Source: Streptomyces katrae
Lineage (GTDB): Bacteria > Actinomycetota > Actinomycetes > Streptomycetales > Streptomycetaceae
DNA length: 64,000 nt
Direction: 5' to 3'
Assembly (NCBI RefSeq): GCF_000717655.1
Contig: NZ_JNZY01000002.1
Span: forward strand, 434,001 to 498,000
Each line of letters begins with the position of its first letter. Position 1 is the stretch's first letter. The notes under the pieces were generated by a model that was not told the origin of the DNA, ran no database searches, and saw nothing but the letters and a program-made list of their open reading frames with translations. A program made the translations under genes and the position numbers. This document shows, piece after piece, positions 13,438-21,131 of this stretch.

Positions 13438-14203
13438 ACGCGTACCGAAGCTCGTAGAGGTGCCCGGCCTTCACCATGACGGTGGCCTCGACCGGGCGAT
13501 CTCCGTCGCTGAACACGGTACGGAGCGTGCGCAGAACCGGCAGGTCGGTGGGCAGGCGCAGCCCGTGGCACTGGTCCTGCGTCGGGACGCGGGCGGAGAC
13601 CCGGTCGATGCTCGTCCTCGGCGGATGGCCGAGTTCGGTGAGCAGCGTCGGGGTGCCGCCCTTGATCTTCCGGGCCTCGGACAGCGCGGTACCGCGGGCG
13701 ATGTGCAGCGGGTAGTAGGAGCTGACGAGTTCGGCGGGTTCGTCGTCGATGCGGAGAAGCTGCCGACGCAGCAGCGCGGGCTCCTCCGCCTGGAGGCCGA
13801 GCGCCGCGGCCACATCGGCGGGCGGAGTTACCTCACCCACCTCCAGCAGGGTGCTGCGCGAGGTCGTGCCGTGCTTGGCGGCTTCGGCCAGCCAGGGGTA
13901 CGCCGCACCGGCGGCAGCCGTCGTGAGGGAGCCCGCCGGGCTGATCGTCCGTTGCCGGTTCTCCCGTACGGTCACAGCGGCACCGGCGCGCCCGACGACG
14001 AGCCGCTCGTCCTTCAGTAGCTGCAATGCCTTCTGCACGGTGGCGCTGGACGCGTCGAACCTGTCCTTCAGGTGGGTGGTGGAGGGCAGCTTCGCGCCCG
14101 GTGCAAGGTCGCCGCTCATGATCTCGTCCCGTAGATCGGCGGCGATACGGGCGTGGAGCGACCGGCGGTCGAACGTGTCGTCATCAGTGGTCGGCACGGT
14201 CAT
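13421..14203 (-). CDS. GntR-family regulator with UTRA ligand domain (HutC type)
   Basis: 260 residues. The N-terminal winged helix-turn-helix (about residues 20-75) shows the family pattern LRDEIMSGDLAPGAKLPS and ATVQKALQLLKDERLVV. The C-terminal UTRA effector domain spans about residues 105-255 (LLRRQLLRIDDEPAELVSSYYP, PLHIARGTALSE, ISVRVPT-type core). Effector unknown. Its start overlaps the stop of the upstream UTRA-only gene (ATGA), so the two are coupled. The 3' end lies in the 67-bp direct repeat. Similar GntR proteins occur in Streptomyces integrative elements (KorSA-like), but this one has no neighbouring integrase. Confidence 0.88.
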   Translation of the reverse strand: MTVPTTDDDTFDRRSLHARIAADLRDEIMSGDLAPGAKLPSTTHLKDRFDASSATVQKALQLLKDERLVVGRAGAAVTVRENRQRTISPAGSLTTAAAGAAYPWLAEAAKHGTTSRSTLLEVGEVTPPADVAAALGLQAEEPALLRRQLLRIDDEPAELVSSYYPLHIARGTALSEARKIKGGTPTLLTELGHPPRTSIDRVSARVPTQDQCHGLRLPTDLPVLRTLRTVFSDGDRPVEATVMVKAGHLYELRYAFTPEA

Positions 14204-14742
14204 CCGATCTTGAATTCGTAGCGCAACTGCTGCCGGTCGGCGGGCATCACCATCACGTCCGCCTGGATCGGCCGGTCGTCGGAGTCCAGCGTGACGCGGG
14301 CGATCCGGAGTACCGGTTCGCCCGGCCCCATGCGCAGCTGATCACGTTCGTCCGTCGACGGCATGCGTGCCGTGACCTTCTCGAGCGCCCTGACACCGAC
14401 GTAACCGAGCTCGGCGAGGAGGGTGACCGCGCCGCCGCGGATCCTGCCGGTTGCAGCGAGGCGGGTGTCGGACGCGATCGAGGCGGGATAGTAGGTGTCC
14501 GTCAACTCACACGGGACCCCGTCGAGTTCGATGAGGCGGCGACGGGCGACCACCGTCTCGCCGGCCGTTGTCCCTAGCATCTGCGCGACTTCGGCCGAGG
14601 CGGCCTCCTCGCCGGCCTGCAGAATGCGCTGTCCGCCCGTGTGGCCGTGGGCCTGGGCCTCACTCGTCCACGCGTCGGATTCCCCGGCCGTGCGGGGCGC
14701 CAGGTACGGCATCGAGGTACTGGTCCACTCGCCGCTGCCCAT
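14200..14742 (-). CDS. UTRA-domain protein lacking a DNA-binding domain
   Basis: 180 residues from the ATG that follows GGGAGGA at spacing 5. The UTRA fold is recognisable (VVARRRLIELDGVPCELTDTYY, GGAVTLLAELGY, VTARMPSTDERDQLRM, PVLRIARVTLDSDDRPIQADV). The N-terminus (MGSGEWTSTSMPYLAPR) contains no helix-turn-helix. It resembles the C-terminal half of the neighbouring GntR protein segment by segment, pointing to duplication and loss of the DNA-binding part. It may form heterodimers with the full-length partner or act as a ligand sensor. Confidence 0.8.
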   Translation of the reverse strand: MGSGEWTSTSMPYLAPRTAGESDAWTSEAQAHGHTGGQRILQAGEEAASAEVAQMLGTTAGETVVARRRLIELDGVPCELTDTYYPASIASDTRLAATGRIRGGAVTLLAELGYVGVRALEKVTARMPSTDERDQLRMGPGEPVLRIARVTLDSDDRPIQADVMVMPADRQQLRYEFKIG

Positions 14743-14891
14743 GCTGTCCTCCCGTACGTCCGATCCGCGTGCGCGTCCCACGGTATGTGACGAGGGGGCT
14801 GTCCCCCTAGCCCCAAAACCTTGCTGCTTTTTTCGAATAGCGATACGGTCTGTGCGGCTTTGGAAGCTCAGCGTCAAGGCGGTGGACCGTC

Positions 14892-15281
14892 GTGTCCTCT
14901 TCTCGGCAACAGCGATTTCCTCGCGCCCGCACGTCAGCGCGTGCCGCCCGGCAGTTCGTCGGCGACACGCTCGGAGAGTGGGGGATCGGCGAGCGCCGTG
15001 ACGACATACGCCTGTGCGCTTCGGAGCTCGCAGCCAATGCCGTGCTTCACGGGGTGCCGTTGGGGCGGGAGTTCTCGGTTCGGCTCGTCCGCGGGCCGGG
15101 AGTGGTGAGCATCGAGGTCCGGGACAGCGGGCCGGGTGTGCCGGAGGTGCGGCGCGCGGCCCCCGAGGAGTTCTGCGGTCGAGGTCTGTGGATGGTGAAG
15201 GAACTGTCCGATGAGTTCGGAGTCCAGGACGAAGGCGTGGGCAAGACGGTCTGGGTGCGCTTCAAGGTGGCTGCCGGCTGA
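14892..15281 (+). CDS. HATPase-domain protein, anti-sigma-factor (RsbW/SpoIIAB)-like
   Basis: 129 residues, a single histidine-kinase-like ATPase domain. N-box: ELAANAVLHG. G1 box: DSGPGVPEV. G2 box: GRGLWMVKELSDEFG. Such stand-alone domains in streptomycetes act as serine kinases or binders of anti-anti-sigma factors; the partner here is unknown. GTG start with GGTGGA upstream. Divergent from the GntR genes across a ~150-base interval, so the GntR pair may control it. Confidence 0.85.
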   Translation: MSSSRQQRFPRARTSARAARQFVGDTLGEWGIGERRDDIRLCASELAANAVLHGVPLGREFSVRLVRGPGVVSIEVRDSGPGVPEVRRAAPEEFCGRGLWMVKELSDEFGVQDEGVGKTVWVRFKVAAG

Positions 15282-15297
15282 GTGGCCGCCTCGCACG

Positions 15298-15364
15298 GCG
15301 CCCGTCATGTCCCCGACCAGGGATGACGGGCGCCGTGGCGTTTGCGGTCAGGCTTCGGGCGTGA
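15298..15364. repeat. 67-bp direct repeat, right copy
   Basis: The match to 13371-13437 is 65/67. It contains the same hairpin plus a relic of the GntR 3' end (the codons for the C-terminal TPEA and the stop, read on the minus strand) that belongs to no gene here. It may also terminate the HATPase gene on the plus strand. Confidence 0.9.
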
Positions 15365-15507
15365 CGGGGCGGGGGTGGGTCGCTCGTGTGGGTGATGTGC
15401 AGCGGGGGTTGGGGGGCGCCGGGCTGTGCGGGGCATCGGCCGGATGGGCCATCTGCCGTGCGCCTGCGCGCGGTTGGGCGGGGTGCGGTCTGGTAACTGT
15501 GGGGCGC

Positions 15508-16791
15508 ATGCCGTCCAAAATGATGTTGTGCTCGCTGCTTGGTGCCGCTTTGGTGCTGCCCGCTTCGCCTGCCGGGGGCGAGGGGCGGACCGTCGAGTAC
15601 CGCGGGCTGCGGCTCAGGGTCCCCGGGGACTGGCGGGTCGTCGACCTCGAGCGGAATCCCGACGCCTGTCTGCGGCTGGATCTGCCGACCCTGTACCTCG
15701 GGCACGCCGGCAGCCAGGCCGAATGCAGCGGGCGGGCCGTTCGGAGCCGGGCCGACACCCTGCACCTGGAGCCGCTCGACGGGGCCCCGGCGCGGGCCGA
15801 CATCCCGACCCTGCGGGTCGAGGGCTCCGGCGGGATCCCCGAGGCGGCGGGGGACAGCCACGAGGTCAGGTACGCCCTGCGGCGGTCCGGGGTGATGGCC
15901 ACCCTCTCGTACGGGGAAGCGCCCGACGCCGTACGGGAGCTGCTCGCGCGGGCCCGTACCGGGGACGGCGCCGCCCCCGGGGCCCACGGCACCGCGGCCG
16001 AACCGGCGTCGGCCGTCGCCGGCCCGAAGGCCGTCACCGCCCAGGCGCCCTTCACCGGGGCCGGCTTCGACGCCTGCACCGCCCCGACCCAGCGCGCCAT
16101 GGACGGCTGGCGGTCCGCATCCCCCTTCGGCGCCGTCGGCATCTACATCGGCGGCCGGGCCCGGGCCTGCGCCCAGCCGCAGCTCACCGCCGGCTGGGTC
16201 CGCAAGCAGGCCGAGGCGGGCTGGCACCTGATGCCGCTCTGGGTCGGCCCGCAGCCTTGGCACGGCTCCGGCACCGGCCTGTCCACCGACCCCTCCGAGG
16301 CGAACCAGGAGGGAATCGGCGCCGCCGAGGGCGCCGTCCAGGCGGCCCGGGCCCTGGGCCTGGCCGAGGGCACGGTGCTCTACAACGACCTCGAGCACTA
16401 CACGGACCGCACCACCTGGGACCCGCCGGTCGTCGCCTACCTCACCGCCTGGACGGTCCGGCTGCACGAGCTCGGCTACCGCGCCGGCGCCTACGTGGCG
16501 GCGAGCTCCGGGGGCAAGGCGCTCAGCGACCACCACGACCAGGCCCCGTGGGCCATGCCCGACGTGCTGTGGATCGCCTCCTGGAACGCCAAGGCCACGG
16601 TCTCCGACGCCGATGTCGGCCTGCCCGCCGGCACGCACCAGTGGGCCGGCCGCCGACGCGCCCACCAGTACCGCGGCGACCACAACGACACGTACGACGG
16701 GGTGACGATCAACATCGACCGCAGCTGGATCGACATCGACCCCGGCGGGCTCGCCGATCCCGTACAGGCCAGGCCGCTGCTGCTCAGCTAG
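15508..16791 (+). CDS. Secreted protein with C-terminal DUF1906 / Rv2525c-like glycoside-hydrolase-type domain
   Basis: 427 residues. A signal peptide of ~25 residues (MPSKMMLCSLLGAALVLPAS) is followed by an ordinary secreted region and then, from about residue 172, a Rv2525c-like TIM-barrel domain: GAGFDACTAPTQRAMDGW, AVGIYIGGRARACAQ, LMPLWVGPQPW, TVLYNDLEHY, YRAGAYVAAS and DVLWIASWNAKA. The acidic DLEHY position is where glycoside hydrolases of this fold keep a catalytic acid. Known relatives are linked to cell-wall biology. The 3' end overlaps the convergent PPOX gene by eight bases. The start is one of several nearby possibilities. Confidence 0.82.
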   Translation: MPSKMMLCSLLGAALVLPASPAGGEGRTVEYRGLRLRVPGDWRVVDLERNPDACLRLDLPTLYLGHAGSQAECSGRAVRSRADTLHLEPLDGAPARADIPTLRVEGSGGIPEAAGDSHEVRYALRRSGVMATLSYGEAPDAVRELLARARTGDGAAPGAHGTAAEPASAVAGPKAVTAQAPFTGAGFDACTAPTQRAMDGWRSASPFGAVGIYIGGRARACAQPQLTAGWVRKQAEAGWHLMPLWVGPQPWHGSGTGLSTDPSEANQEGIGAAEGAVQAARALGLAEGTVLYNDLEHYTDRTTWDPPVVAYLTAWTVRLHELGYRAGAYVAASSGGKALSDHHDQAPWAMPDVLWIASWNAKATVSDADVGLPAGTHQWAGRRRAHQYRGDHNDTYDGVTINIDRSWIDIDPGGLADPVQARPLLLS

Positions 16792-17296
16792 CCGGCTCCT
16801 CGCGCGGGGGCTCGTCGTCGTTGCCGCGGCGGATGGTGCGCAGAGGCTGGCCCGGGGTCCACGAGCGCACCACCAGGTCGTCCCCCTCGACGCCGATGTG
16901 CACCACCTCCGTCAGGTCCGCGTGGAAGAGGTGGAACGGGTGCGGGGTGTCCGTCTCCTCCGCGTACCGGTGCAGCTCCGGCGGGTCCACGAGCTCGATC
17001 GCCCGCCCCGAGATCCGTACGTCCCCGTCCGGCATCGTCTCGCCCTCGCCGGGGTTGGTGTGCAGCGCGAAGCGCGGGTCGCGCTGCAGGTCCCTGGCCT
17101 TCATCGAGCCCGGCATCATGCCGAGCCACAGCTCGCCGCCGCGGATGTCGACATTCAGCCCGGTCAGCCGGGGGGAGCCGTCCTTGCGCAGCGTGCCGAG
17201 GACGTGGTGCGGGTACTGCGCGAAGCGGGCCTGGACGGCCGCCGCGAAGTCCGGTTCCTGCTTCTCGAATGCTGCCCAGTTGTTCGTCGTCGTCAT
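16784..17296 (-). CDS. Pyridoxamine 5'-phosphate oxidase-fold protein
   Basis: 170 residues with the split-barrel flavin/F420-binding fold: AQYPHHVLGTLRKDGSPRLTGLNVDI, a LWLGMMPGSMKARDLQRDPRFALHT core and a VRISGRAIELVD strand. These proteins bind FMN or F420 and reduce or sense small molecules; the true substrate is unknown. Codirectional with and 36 bases downstream of the VWA gene, so perhaps cotranscribed. Confidence 0.8.
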   Translation of the reverse strand: MTTTNNWAAFEKQEPDFAAAVQARFAQYPHHVLGTLRKDGSPRLTGLNVDIRGGELWLGMMPGSMKARDLQRDPRFALHTNPGEGETMPDGDVRISGRAIELVDPPELHRYAEETDTPHPFHLFHADLTEVVHIGVEGDDLVVRSWTPGQPLRTIRRGNDDEPPREEPAS

Positions 17297-17332
17297 ACGT
17301 CCATCAAAGCGCCTGGCACCGACAGCCGTCGC

Positions 17333-18061
17333 TCAGGCGCGCACGATGCCCGCCGCGCGGGCCGACGCCAGCCAGGACGGGAACTCCATGACCAGCCGGT
17401 CGAACAGGACGGAATCCGGTACCTCGCGCGGGTCCGGCCCCGCGTGGAAATAGCCCGCGTTGTCCACCACCCGCCGGGCCGGCACGGGCAGTTCGTCCAG
17501 CCGGCGCAGGAAGTCGAACTGCGTACTGCGCGTCTCGCCGAAGCCGACGAACTGCCAGAACAGCGGGAGCCGTGCCGCCTTGCACAGGTACCTCTCCGCC
17601 GCCGGCTTGTTGATCGGGCCGCCGTCCGTCTGGAAGACGACCAGAGCGGGTTTCGCCGACCCCGAATCCAGATAGTGGTCGATCACCGCGTCCATCGCCG
17701 CGTGGTACGCCGTCCTGCCCATGTGGCCGAGGCGGGAGGCGATCTGCGCGATCCGGCCCTGGTGCCCGGCGAGCGGGATCTCCTCCACCGCGTCGACCTC
17801 CGTGGAGAAGAACACCACCGGCACGCGGCCGTCGTCGTCCAGGTGCGCGGACAGGCCCAGCACCCGGTCGGCGAGCGCCTGCACGGTCCCGTCCTGGTAG
17901 TACGGGCGCATCGACCCCGAGTAGTCCAGGACCAGGTACACCGAGGCGCGTCTGCCCTCCAGGCCGTGCTTGCGCAGCGAGACGCCCGCGCTCTTGTAGA
18001 GGCTCACGAGCGCCGGAGCGGTCGCTTCCATCTTGCGGAGGTCGATCGCGCTGCCCGTCAT
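17333..18061 (-). CDS. VWA-domain protein, TerF-like
   Basis: 242 residues forming one von Willebrand A domain. The MIDAS metal site is visible as DYSGSM (residues ~46-51), with the downstream Thr in GRTAYHAAMDAVI and the aspartate in FQTDGGPINKP. The sequence (ATAPALVSLYKSAGVSLRKHGL, then YLVLDYSGSM) follows the TerF/TerY-type VWA found in tellurite-resistance and stress modules. Here it stands alone, without terBCDE neighbours. Cytoplasmic; partner unknown. Confidence 0.85.
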   Translation of the reverse strand: MTGSAIDLRKMEATAPALVSLYKSAGVSLRKHGLEGRRASVYLVLDYSGSMRPYYQDGTVQALADRVLGLSAHLDDDGRVPVVFFSTEVDAVEEIPLAGHQGRIAQIASRLGHMGRTAYHAAMDAVIDHYLDSGSAKPALVVFQTDGGPINKPAAERYLCKAARLPLFWQFVGFGETRSTQFDFLRRLDELPVPARRVVDNAGYFHAGPDPREVPDSVLFDRLVMEFPSWLASARAAGIVRA

Positions 18062-18132
18062 GGGGCCGAGGGTACGTCAGCCCGCGGCGGCGCAGCCCCG
18101 GCGTGCGGCAGCGGGGCACGGCGCACCCGCGG

Positions 18133-18735
18133 CTACGCGCGCCCGTCCGCCTCGGCGCGGGCGTCGCCGGCCTCCAGCGCCGCGATGTCGTCGAGCACGG
18201 CGGCCGCGAGGTCCCGCTCCGAGGCGTGGTACCGCTCGGCCCACTTGAGGGCGAGCGCCGGGTAGGCCCAGGCGGGCTCCTCCTGCGCGCTCTCCCCGTC
18301 GGCCACCGCCCGCAGCCGCATCTGCTCCGCGAACTCCTGGTGACGGAGCAGGACTTCACGCATCCGCGCGGGCTCCAGAAGGTGGCCCAGCCACAGCCTC
18401 AGCATCGGCCCGTGCTTGAGGACGGGCGGGTCGACCGGGGCCTCGCGGGCCCAGGCCCGTACGGCCGCCGTGCCCTCGACGGTGATCCGGTACACCCGCT
18501 TGTCGCGGGTGCCGGTCTCCTGGGCGACGAGTCGGGAGGAGGCGTAGCCCGCCTTCTCCAGGCGCTTGAGCTCGCTGTAGATCTGGCTGAAGGAGGGGCT
18601 CCAGTAGAAGAAGCGCAGCGACCGGTCCGACCACTTCTTCAGGTCGTAGCCGGAGAGCTCCTCCCCGAAGGAGAGCAGCCCGAGTACCGCCCAACTGGTC
18701 GCCGGAAGCGGGTGCTTGTTCGTCTCGTCTGCCAC
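18133..18735 (-). CDS. PadR-family transcriptional regulator
   Basis: 200 residues. The winged helix at the N-terminus carries the PadR signature: SWAVLGLLSFGEELSGYDLKKW, FYWSPSFSQIYSELKRLEKAGY and DKRVYRITVEGTAAVRAWA. The C-terminal helical dimerisation domain contains LRLWLGHLLEPARMREVLLRHQ. It is divergent from an SDR-esterase operon whose promoter interval holds a TAGAAGTA direct repeat, so those genes are the likely targets. Effector unknown. Confidence 0.9.
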   Translation of the reverse strand: MADETNKHPLPATSWAVLGLLSFGEELSGYDLKKWSDRSLRFFYWSPSFSQIYSELKRLEKAGYASSRLVAQETGTRDKRVYRITVEGTAAVRAWAREAPVDPPVLKHGPMLRLWLGHLLEPARMREVLLRHQEFAEQMRLRAVADGESAQEEPAWAYPALALKWAERYHASERDLAAAVLDDIAALEAGDARAEADGRA

Positions 18736-18793
18736 GCACCGCAGTCTACGACCGGCCTCCGCGGCACCCCTTCCTCCCTTAGGACATGCCTGC

Positions 18794-18816
18794 TAGAAGT
18801 ATTCCTATTAGAAGTA
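18794..18816. promoter_or_regulatory. TAGAAGTA direct repeat between padR and the SDR gene
   Basis: Two exact TAGAAGTA units 15 bases apart, centred about 30 bases before the SDR start and ~70 before padR. The segment is unusually A/T-rich for this genome and also forms an imperfect palindrome starting CTAG and ending TTAG. Candidate PadR operator. Confidence 0.45.
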
Positions 18817-18833
18817 GGGAGGGGGGCCGACGG

Positions 18834-19559
18834 GTGATCTCGCTGGACGGGAAGGTCGTCGTCATCACGGGCGCCGGACGCGGGCAGGGCGCGGCGGAGG
18901 CCCGGCTGTGCGCGGGTGCCGGCGCGCGGGTGGTCGTCACGGACGTACGGGAGGAGGAGGGCCGGGCGGTCGCGGCCTCGCTCGGGGACCAGGGGCTGTA
19001 CGTACGGCACGACGTGGCCGAGGCGGACAGCTGGGCGGAGGTCGTACGGGAGGCCGTACGCGCCTTCGGCACGGTCTCGGCGCTGGTCAACAACGCGGCG
19101 GTGTGGCGCACGGCCCACGTGGAGCGGCAGCGGCCCGAGGAGTTCGAGGCGCTGCTGCGGGTGAACCTGCTGGGGCCGTTCCTGGGGATCCAGGCGGTGG
19201 CGCCGGTGCTGCGGGCGGCCGGGGGCGGCTCGATCGTGAACATCTCCTCCACGGCCGGGCTGGTCGGGATCCCGGGCCACGCGGCGTACGGGTCCAGCAA
19301 GTTCGGGCTGCGCGGGCTGACCCGCTCGGCGGCGCTGGACCTGGCGGGGGACCGGATCCGGGTCAACTCGGTGCATCCGGGGGCGATCGACACGCCGATG
19401 ATCTCCGAGGTCTCCGGGCAGGACTGGTCGCACGTGCCGCTGGGGCGGATGGGGCGGCCGGAGGAGGTGGGGGAGCTGGTGCTGTTCCTCTGCTCGGACG
19501 CGTCCTCGTACGTGACGGGCACGGAGTTCGCGGTGGACGGGGGGATGACGGCGCGATGA
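18834..19559 (+). CDS. Short-chain dehydrogenase/reductase
   Basis: 241 residues from a GTG behind GGGAGGGG. Classical SDR: NAD(P) motif TGAGRGQG (residues ~10-17), NNAA, catalytic Ser in NISSTAG, and the YxxxK pair in AYGSSKFGLRGL. It ends with DGGMTAR. An acidic residue after the second strand (VTDVRE) favours NAD(H). Substrate unknown. Followed by an esterase with an ATGA overlap, so the pair is an operon probably controlled by the divergent PadR. Confidence 0.9.
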   Translation: MISLDGKVVVITGAGRGQGAAEARLCAGAGARVVVTDVREEEGRAVAASLGDQGLYVRHDVAEADSWAEVVREAVRAFGTVSALVNNAAVWRTAHVERQRPEEFEALLRVNLLGPFLGIQAVAPVLRAAGGGSIVNISSTAGLVGIPGHAAYGSSKFGLRGLTRSAALDLAGDRIRVNSVHPGAIDTPMISEVSGQDWSHVPLGRMGRPEEVGELVLFLCSDASSYVTGTEFAVDGGMTAR

Positions 19560-20479
19560 TCGACGGCGGGACGAGTGCCGGGGCGAGGGGTGCCGGTGCG
19601 GCGGGCGACTCCCTTTCCCCCGAGGCACGGGCGCTGTGCGAGGCGATGGAGACGGCGTTCCCGGGGCCGGGGGACGTGGCGGCCCTGCGGGCGGCGGCCG
19701 CGGGCGGCCGGCCGGCGGGCCCGGAGGTGGCCTCGGTGCGGGACGCCGACGCCTCGGGTGTCCCGGTCCGCATCTACGACCCCGCGCCGGGCTCGACGGG
19801 CCGCCCTCTGGTGGTCTGGTTCCACGGCGGCGGCTGGGTGATGTGCGGGCTCGACACGCACGACGCGGTGTGCCGGTCGCTGGGCGCGGGTTCGGGTGCG
19901 GTGGTGGTCTCGGCCGACTACCGCCTCGCCCCGGAACACCCCTGGCCGGCGGCCCCGGACGACGCGCTGACGGTACTGCGGTGGGCGCGGGCGCACGCTC
20001 TCGCGCTCGGCTGCGATCCGGGCCGGGTGGTGGTGGCGGGGGACTCCAGCGGGGGCAACCTGGCGGCGGTGACGGCGCTGCGGGCGCCCGGGCTGGTGGC
20101 GGGCCAGCTGCTGGTCTATCCGCCGCTGGACGCGGCGATGGAGTCGGCGTCGGTGTCGCCGTACGCGGAAGGGCACTTCCACACCGCGGCCCACATGGCC
20201 TGGTACTGGGAGCAGTACGGCGGCGACCCCGCGCATCCGCACGTCTCGCCGCTGCGGGCCCGCGAGCTGTCGGGACTCCCGCGCACGCTGCTGGTGCTGG
20301 CCGACTGCGACCTGCTGCGGGACGAGGGCCTGGCGTACGCGCGCCGGCTGGGTGCAGCGGGGGTGGACTGCACGGTCCACGTGTACCCGGGGGTCTTCCA
20401 CGGGTTCCTGGGCCTGCCGCTGCCGGCCGGCCGGACGGCCCTGACGGCCGCGGCGTCCTGGCTGCGAGCCTGCGAGTAA
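19556..20479 (+). CDS. Alpha/beta-hydrolase, hormone-sensitive-lipase family esterase
   Basis: 307 residues. Family IV esterase: oxyanion-hole motif HGGGWVMCG (near residue 92), nucleophile Ser in GDSSGGNLAA, acid in LADCDLLRDEG and catalytic His in VFHGFLGLP. Predicted to hydrolyse small acyl esters in the cytoplasm. Coupled to the SDR by ATGA. The two enzymes may process one ester or alcohol substrate in succession (inference). Confidence 0.9.
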   Translation: MIDGGTSAGARGAGAAGDSLSPEARALCEAMETAFPGPGDVAALRAAAAGGRPAGPEVASVRDADASGVPVRIYDPAPGSTGRPLVVWFHGGGWVMCGLDTHDAVCRSLGAGSGAVVVSADYRLAPEHPWPAAPDDALTVLRWARAHALALGCDPGRVVVAGDSSGGNLAAVTALRAPGLVAGQLLVYPPLDAAMESASVSPYAEGHFHTAAHMAWYWEQYGGDPAHPHVSPLRARELSGLPRTLLVLADCDLLRDEGLAYARRLGAAGVDCTVHVYPGVFHGFLGLPLPAGRTALTAAASWLRACE

Positions 20480-20481
20480 GG

Positions 20482-20559
20482 GGGCGGGGCGGCCGGATTC
20501 GAACCGGCGTCCTCCTCCATGCTGTGTAGGCGCACTACCTCTGTGCTACGACCCCGCCC
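20482..20559 (-). tRNA. tRNA-like sequence of uncertain identity
   Basis: On the minus strand a tRNA-like cloverleaf can be drawn. The T-arm is perfect (GCCGG-TTCGAAT-CCGGC), the D-arm is perfect (GCAC-AGAGGTA-GTGC), and the variable loop has five bases. The anticodon arm is CCTAC-ACAGCAT-GGAGG, with one A/G mismatch and no U33, so the anticodon (AGC by position) is doubtful. The acceptor side pairs over ten bases with a bulged U (GGGCGGGG-U-CG against CG-CCCCGCCC). No CCA is encoded. It could be a decayed tRNA, a tRNA-like regulatory RNA, or a real tRNA with an odd anticodon loop. Confidence 0.5.
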
Positions 20560-20625
20560 TTGCGGTGGATCTTAGGCCAGGACCCGGCGCGGGCGCACGC
20601 GGATATTCCACGGCATGATGTGCTC

Positions 20626-20946
20626 ATGTCGATGTTGCTCCGCAACGTGATCGTCCTGGCCGTGGAGTTCGGCGCCGCGCTGTTGCTGCGCGAGCCGGGC
20701 ACCCCCTGGATCCCGGTGCTGCTGGCCGTGTTCGTCGTCGGTTCGGGCGTACTGCACGGCACCGAGGCCGAGTTCGTGCCCCGCTTCCTGGTCGCGCTGG
20801 CCGCGGTCGGCATCGCCGAGCTGGGCAGCCGGGCCTGGGCCTCGCCGGACGCCGTCCCCACGGCCGGCACCGGGGCCGCGATCCTCCTGGCCGTCCAGAC
20901 GCTGGTCCTGATCCGCTGCTCCCTCCGCCGCCGTCGCGTCGCCTGA
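20626..20946 (+). CDS. Small membrane protein of unknown function
   Basis: 106 residues with about three hydrophobic segments (VIVLAVEFGAALLL, WIPVLLAVFVVGSGVL, FLVALAAVGIAEL) and an Arg-rich C-terminus (RCSLRRRRVA). No family recognised. No clear ribosome site precedes the chosen ATG; an upstream ATG at 20560 is rejected because it abuts the tRNA-like sequence. Possibly leaderless. Confidence 0.6.
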   Translation: MSMLLRNVIVLAVEFGAALLLREPGTPWIPVLLAVFVVGSGVLHGTEAEFVPRFLVALAAVGIAELGSRAWASPDAVPTAGTGAAILLAVQTLVLIRCSLRRRRVA

Positions 20947-20990
20947 ACCGAAACCTGCCGGCCAGGGCGGCTCCGCGGCGTCTGCCGTCG

Positions 20991-21131
20991 ACCCCATGAC
21001 GAGTTCAACGCGCACATCGCGGGCCGGATCGAGGTCGTCCGCGAGTTCCGCCGAGGCGTCGGCCGAAGGCTCCGCCGGGCCGGGGGAAAGGCCTGGCCCA
21101 GCGGTCGGAGATCGAAAACAATGGCCGTATG
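20991..21131 (+). pseudogene. Possible C-terminal coding relic
   Basis: A start-less reading frame gives PHDEFNAHIAGRIEVVREFR followed by basic residues, and stops at the methyltransferase start. The first part reads like the ordered tail of a protein, but no family was recognised. It may be a gene remnant or chance. Confidence 0.25.

Noticed and set aside
13371..15364. Integrated conjugative element with attL/attR
   Set aside because: No integrase, excisionase, replication or tRNA target gene lies between the repeats, so only a repeat-bracketed islet is claimed.
20560..20946. Longer form of the small membrane protein
   Set aside because: The upstream start abuts the tRNA-like element and the added residues are not membrane-like.
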